DNA of 64,000 nt from Gp6-AA40 sp035649635 (GTDB lineage Bacteria; Acidobacteriota; Vicinamibacteria; Vicinamibacterales; UBA2999). This document shows, in pieces, positions 61,462 to 64,000 of this stretch. Position numbers and translations under genes: made by a program. Numbering within the stretch: position 1 is the first letter of the stretch; each line of letters begins with the position of its first letter. The stretch spans positions 1 to 64,000 of the forward strand of contig DASRJE010000209.1 in the NCBI GenBank assembly GCA_035649635.1, read 5' to 3'. The notes below the pieces were generated by a model. It worked only from the letters and a program-made list of their open reading frames with translations, had not been told where the DNA came from and did not search any database.

Positions 61462-62445
61462 TCAACGAGTAGTGAAAACCCTGGTCCCCTGGTGGAACTG
61501 AGACCAGGCGAACCAGAACTGTGGCACCAGGATCACTTGTTTCAATTGCGTGCCTTTCAGCGGCCCCTCGAGGCACTGCCCATACGCATTCCATGTCGAC
61601 CGAGTTTCGAGATCGATCAGGGAGCTGGCGTCGTCGTTTGCCGCTTTGAACTCGAGCACTTTGCCTGTGGCGCGCGCTTCGAATGCCGTCGTCGTATCCG
61701 ACGAGGGCTGATGAACGATGACGATCGGCTGACCGCCCACGCGATCGTTGACGACGCGCGCGACGCGCAGATCCGAGAACGGGTACGCCACGGCCTCAGG
61801 ACCGATCTCGAGTCCGGCAACGGTTTCGCGCGTAGGCAATCGCTTGTCAAGGGTGAGTGCACCGTTCGGCGCCCCGTCGGGTCCCACTCGCGTGATGGCT
61901 TTGATGCGCTTGCTCCGATCGGGCATGCGCTCCGCGTATCCCGGCAAGGGTTTGAGGACCATCGTATTCGGATACCGCTTGCGCCATTCCGACCATGTCG
62001 TGCGCACGACTGGATAGAGTTTCAGCCGCGTGCCTTTGAGCGGACCGTCGATCGCTTCACCAGTGGCCTGCTGCCAGCTGGTGCCGGTCTCCAGATCCTT
62101 CTGCACCTCGTTTGCGCCAACCATGCGGTCGTATTGGAAATGAAGCGTGTGGCCTTTCACCTCGGCGCGATACACCACGCCGGTATTACACACTCCGCAC
62201 CAGGTCACCGAAACAGGACCGTCCGGCAACCTGTCGAACACGGCGCCATGCTGGGAGAGGTCGGCCGCGGGATACGCTTTGGCAACGCTGCCGCTGGTGA
62301 CACCGAGCAGGATGTCATCATCCTGAAGAAATGCCGCCTCCGGCGCCTCCACGAACTCGGGCTGGTGGATGGCTATGTATGGCATCGGCGTCGCCTGTGG
62401 CGTCTGCGCGAGTACCAGTGCTGCGATTCCGGCCACGAGTTTCAT
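61462..62445 (-). CDS. Secreted DUF3179 protein
   Basis: 327 residues with a short signal peptide (MKLVAGIAALVLAQ). It matches DUF3179: GVVYRAEVKGHTLHFQYDRM, DLETGTSWQQATGEAIDGPL repeated as DLETRSTWNAYGQCLEGPL (two similar halves), and the conserved WCGVCNTG segment. Cysteine pair C-x-x-C may bind metal or be redox active. Reaction unknown. ATG 62445 overlaps the stop of the cupin-anchor gene (ATGA), so expression is coupled to the sigma operon. Confidence 0.88.
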   Translation of the reverse strand: MKLVAGIAALVLAQTPQATPMPYIAIHQPEFVEAPEAAFLQDDDILLGVTSGSVAKAYPAADLSQHGAVFDRLPDGPVSVTWCGVCNTGVVYRAEVKGHTLHFQYDRMVGANEVQKDLETGTSWQQATGEAIDGPLKGTRLKLYPVVRTTWSEWRKRYPNTMVLKPLPGYAERMPDRSKRIKAITRVGPDGAPNGALTLDKRLPTRETVAGLEIGPEAVAYPFSDLRVARVVNDRVGGQPIVIVHQPSSDTTTAFEARATGKVLEFKAANDDASSLIDLETRSTWNAYGQCLEGPLKGTQLKQVILVPQFWFAWSQFHQGTRVFTTR

Positions 62446-63005
62446 TGTTCTCTCCCTGTCGTCGCGCGCTCCGTCAGCGGGCTGCCGCTGGGAACCACGA
62501 GGAATGCCACGGCATGCACCGGAGCATCCGGGTTCGCGGAACTGAACGACGTGTGAAGGGCGCCGTGCGGTTCGAAGAACGTGCCCCCGGCCGGGACGAT
62601 CTGGTCGGCCTCGTGATTGATCGCCGTCCGCATCTGTCCATCCACGACGTACCCGACGATGGGACCCGGATGCCGATGTTCCGGTGTTGACGCGCCAGGC
62701 CGGAAGTTCAGCTCCACGAGCACGGCGTCGAAACCCTCGAGCGGACCCGTCAATGCGTATCTCGCCAGTTCCCCGGATCGCCGTTGCGCGGACGTTTGGG
62801 GAGTCGGGGGTGGTCCGAGCCGAGTCATCGCGATCCACGAGGCCACCAGCAACAGCGCCGTGAGCGCGACGGGTACTGGCACACGAATCGCCCCCGTGAC
62901 CAACCAACGCCGCCACGACCCGTGCGCACGGCGTGGACGCAGAGCCGGGGGCGCATCCGGAGCCCCCCATTCACGCAGCAGTTCACTTAGCTCTCGGTCG
63001 TCCAT
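62442..63005 (-). CDS. Membrane-anchored cupin with anti-sigma-like N-terminus
   Basis: 187 residues. A cytosolic acidic segment (MDDRELSELLREWGAPDAPP), a basic stretch, one transmembrane helix (about 43-62), then a periplasmic cupin (about 80-185) with PEHRHPGPIVGYVVDGQM and FFEPHGALHTSF. Small single-helix proteins directly downstream of an ECF sigma gene are usually anti-sigma factors, and this N-terminus resembles those of acidobacterial anchors. Fusion to a periplasmic cupin suggests that the cupin is the sensor. It lacks the zinc HxxxCxxC motif of ZAS anti-sigma factors. Gap to the sigma gene is 7 nt; ATGA overlap with the next gene. Confidence 0.8.
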   Translation of the reverse strand: MDDRELSELLREWGAPDAPPALRPRRAHGSWRRWLVTGAIRVPVPVALTALLLVASWIAMTRLGPPPTPQTSAQRRSGELARYALTGPLEGFDAVLVELNFRPGASTPEHRHPGPIVGYVVDGQMRTAINHEADQIVPAGGTFFEPHGALHTSFSSANPDAPVHAVAFLVVPSGSPLTERATTGREQ

Positions 63006-63012
63006 ACAGTCC

Positions 63013-63543
63013 TCATCTCGTGGTCGGCTGCCGGCTCCGCAGCGGCGCCAGCGTGCGGCGCAGGTTCTCGCGTGCGCGGTGCAACCGCGACTTGACCGTG
63101 CCGACATCCGCGTCAACGGCACGCGCGATCTCGGCGAGCGTCAGGCCTTCGTACTCGGCGAGGATCACGACCTCGCGTTGGAGCGGCCTCAGTGCCCGCA
63201 CGGCCCGGCCCACGATCTCGCCGATCTCGCCGCGCTCGAGGTCAACGGGCTCCGCAACAAACGCCCGCGTCTGCGCGGCGTCCCGCGTCTGCGGGGCGTC
63301 GTCGAGCGGCTCGAATCGATGTTCTGCCCGCCAGTGCTTGAGCGCGAGGTTCCTGGCTATCCCCAGCAGGAAAGCGCGCAACGTCCCGCGGACTGGATCG
63401 AACCGGTTCGGATAGCGTAGAAGCGACACGAACACGTCCTGGGTGATGTCCGCCGCTGCCGCCGGGCCGGACATGCGCCAGGCGAACCGGTAGATCGCAT
63501 CCTTGTGGTTGTCGAAGGCTGCCTGGAACTCAGAGTCGGTCAC
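63013..63543 (-). CDS. ECF RNA polymerase sigma factor
   Basis: 176 residues. Region 2 (YRFAWRMSGPAAAADITQDVFVSLLR) and region 4 (LRPLQREVVILAEYEGLTLAEIARAVDADVGTVKSRLHRARENL) are complete. It directs transcription of a small regulon, probably including its own operon (membrane cupin, DUF3179 protein, cupin). Start ATG 63543. Divergent from the cytochrome c gene at 63608, which may also be a target. Confidence 0.93.
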   Translation of the reverse strand: MTDSEFQAAFDNHKDAIYRFAWRMSGPAAAADITQDVFVSLLRYPNRFDPVRGTLRAFLLGIARNLALKHWRAEHRFEPLDDAPQTRDAAQTRAFVAEPVDLERGEIGEIVGRAVRALRPLQREVVILAEYEGLTLAEIARAVDADVGTVKSRLHRARENLRRTLAPLRSRQPTTR

Positions 63544-63595
63544 GTGGTTCGCTGAGAATTACCGGGAGGCCGCGTGAAGGATACGGGGTGGAGTA

Positions 63596-63601
63596 CATAA
63601 T
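63596..63601 (+). promoter_or_regulatory. Possible -10 box of the cytochrome c gene
   Basis: CATAAT lies only 7 nt before ATG 63608, so transcription could start at or near the start codon (leaderless message). No ribosome site is visible upstream of that codon. Confidence 0.3.
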
Positions 63602-63607
63602 GTGCCA

Positions 63608-64000
63608 ATGAATGCCAAGGTTGTCCTCTCTGCACTTCTATTGGTCAGCTCGTTCGCAGTCGGCGCGAATGCCCAGGACGGCCCATTTCCTGGTCAGCAA
63701 AACCGTGGTGCGATTGCGTCCGGTGGGACGCTCTATCAGGCCCGCTGTGCCGAATGTCATGGTGCGGATGGAAAAGGGGTCGCCGGACATGACTTGACGC
63801 GGCTGTGGACGTTGGGTGCGACCGACGAGCGCGTGTTTCAAACGATTCGCAATGGGGTGCCGAACACCATCATGCCGTCGAGCACGGCACCCGACGGTGA
63901 GCTGCGAGCGCTGATTGCTTATCTGCGCAGCCTCAACGGACCCGCCGCTCCCGAGCCGCTCCGCGGCAACGCCGAAAACGGTGAGCGCGTTTTTGCGACC
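63608..64000 (+). CDS. Cytochrome c, N-terminal part (partial)
   Basis: 131 codons before the window edge. Signal peptide (VVLSALLLVSSFAVGANA), heme motif CAECHGADGKG (about residue 49) and a methionine ligand segment NTIMP near 89. The last residues ENGERVFAT resemble the start of a second cytochrome domain, so the full protein probably has two or more heme domains. Periplasmic electron carrier. Divergent from the ECF sigma operon. Confidence 0.85.
   Translation, partial: MNAKVVLSALLLVSSFAVGANAQDGPFPGQQNRGAIASGGTLYQARCAECHGADGKGVAGHDLTRLWTLGATDERVFQTIRNGVPNTIMPSSTAPDGELRALIAYLRSLNGPAAPEPLRGNAENGERVFAT

Noticed and set aside
1..64000. tRNA, rRNA, integrase, transposase or phage genes
   Set aside because: I looked for them on both strands and saw none; the repeats here are short palindromes without transposase genes.

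Overview
The window is a high-GC bacterial chromosome segment. Its gene families point to an acidobacterium, most likely the Vicinamibacteria/Luteitalea branch: two ADOP-type MacB/FtsX permeases (one paired with PadR), Oar-like TonB receptors with an N-terminal carboxypeptidase-regulatory domain, many secreted NHL/SMP-30 beta-propellers, a wHTH-TolB propeller regulator, DUF6152 and DUF6282 proteins, and many small palindromic intergenic repeats. This is inference from families; no rRNA, tRNA or other marker gene is present.

Layout. 1-5.9 kb: start of a secreted M28 peptidase, an ADOP permease, an RnfD/NqrB-like membrane protein with a Cys-rich Sel1 tail, and an overlapping pair of small secreted proteins (DUF6152 plus a partner). 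6.1-11.5 kb: oxalate operon (oxalyl-CoA decarboxylase, formyl-CoA transferase, NDP-forming acyl-CoA synthetase). 11.5-18 kb: M16 peptidase, wHTH/TolB-propeller protein, di-heme cytochrome peroxidase-like protein. 18-26.8 kb: a minus-strand run of DUF6282 hydrolase, TonB receptor, cupin, double NHL propeller and double cupin, with a 16-bp motif shared by two of its promoters. 26.9-30.6 kb: a tightly overlapping TAXI binding lipoprotein, histidine kinase and response regulator, the first carrying an in-frame 36-bp tandem repeat. 30.6-31.06 kb: a repeat cluster without genes. 31-36.5 kb: LLM oxidoreductase, SMP-30 and NHL propellers, an aquaporin gene broken by a frameshift, a secreted protein. 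36.5-40.8 kb: PadR-ADOP pair, TerB-like and SnoaL-like proteins. 40.8-44.4 kb: two multi-domain c-type cytochromes. 44.7-52.6 kb: AAA/wHTH regulator, second TonB receptor, amidohydrolase. 52.5-58.96 kb: response regulator-phosphatase and GAF kinase pair, methyltransferase-like protein, DUF1801 protein, ECF41-type sigma factor with a matching promoter, NHL protein. 59-64 kb: polysaccharide deacetylase, TIR-TM-PDZ protein, then an ECF sigma operon with a membrane-tethered cupin, a DUF3179 protein and a second cupin, and the start of a cytochrome c.

How it fits together. The organism looks like an aerobic or microaerobic heterotroph that senses and takes up organic compounds through TonB receptors and periplasmic binding proteins and processes them with secreted hydrolases, propellers and cupins. 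Electrons pass to exported c-type cytochromes, and oxalate is used as a side substrate. The most unusual loci are the TIR-TM-PDZ protein, the ECF sigma/cupin operon and the TAXI-kinase-regulator unit.
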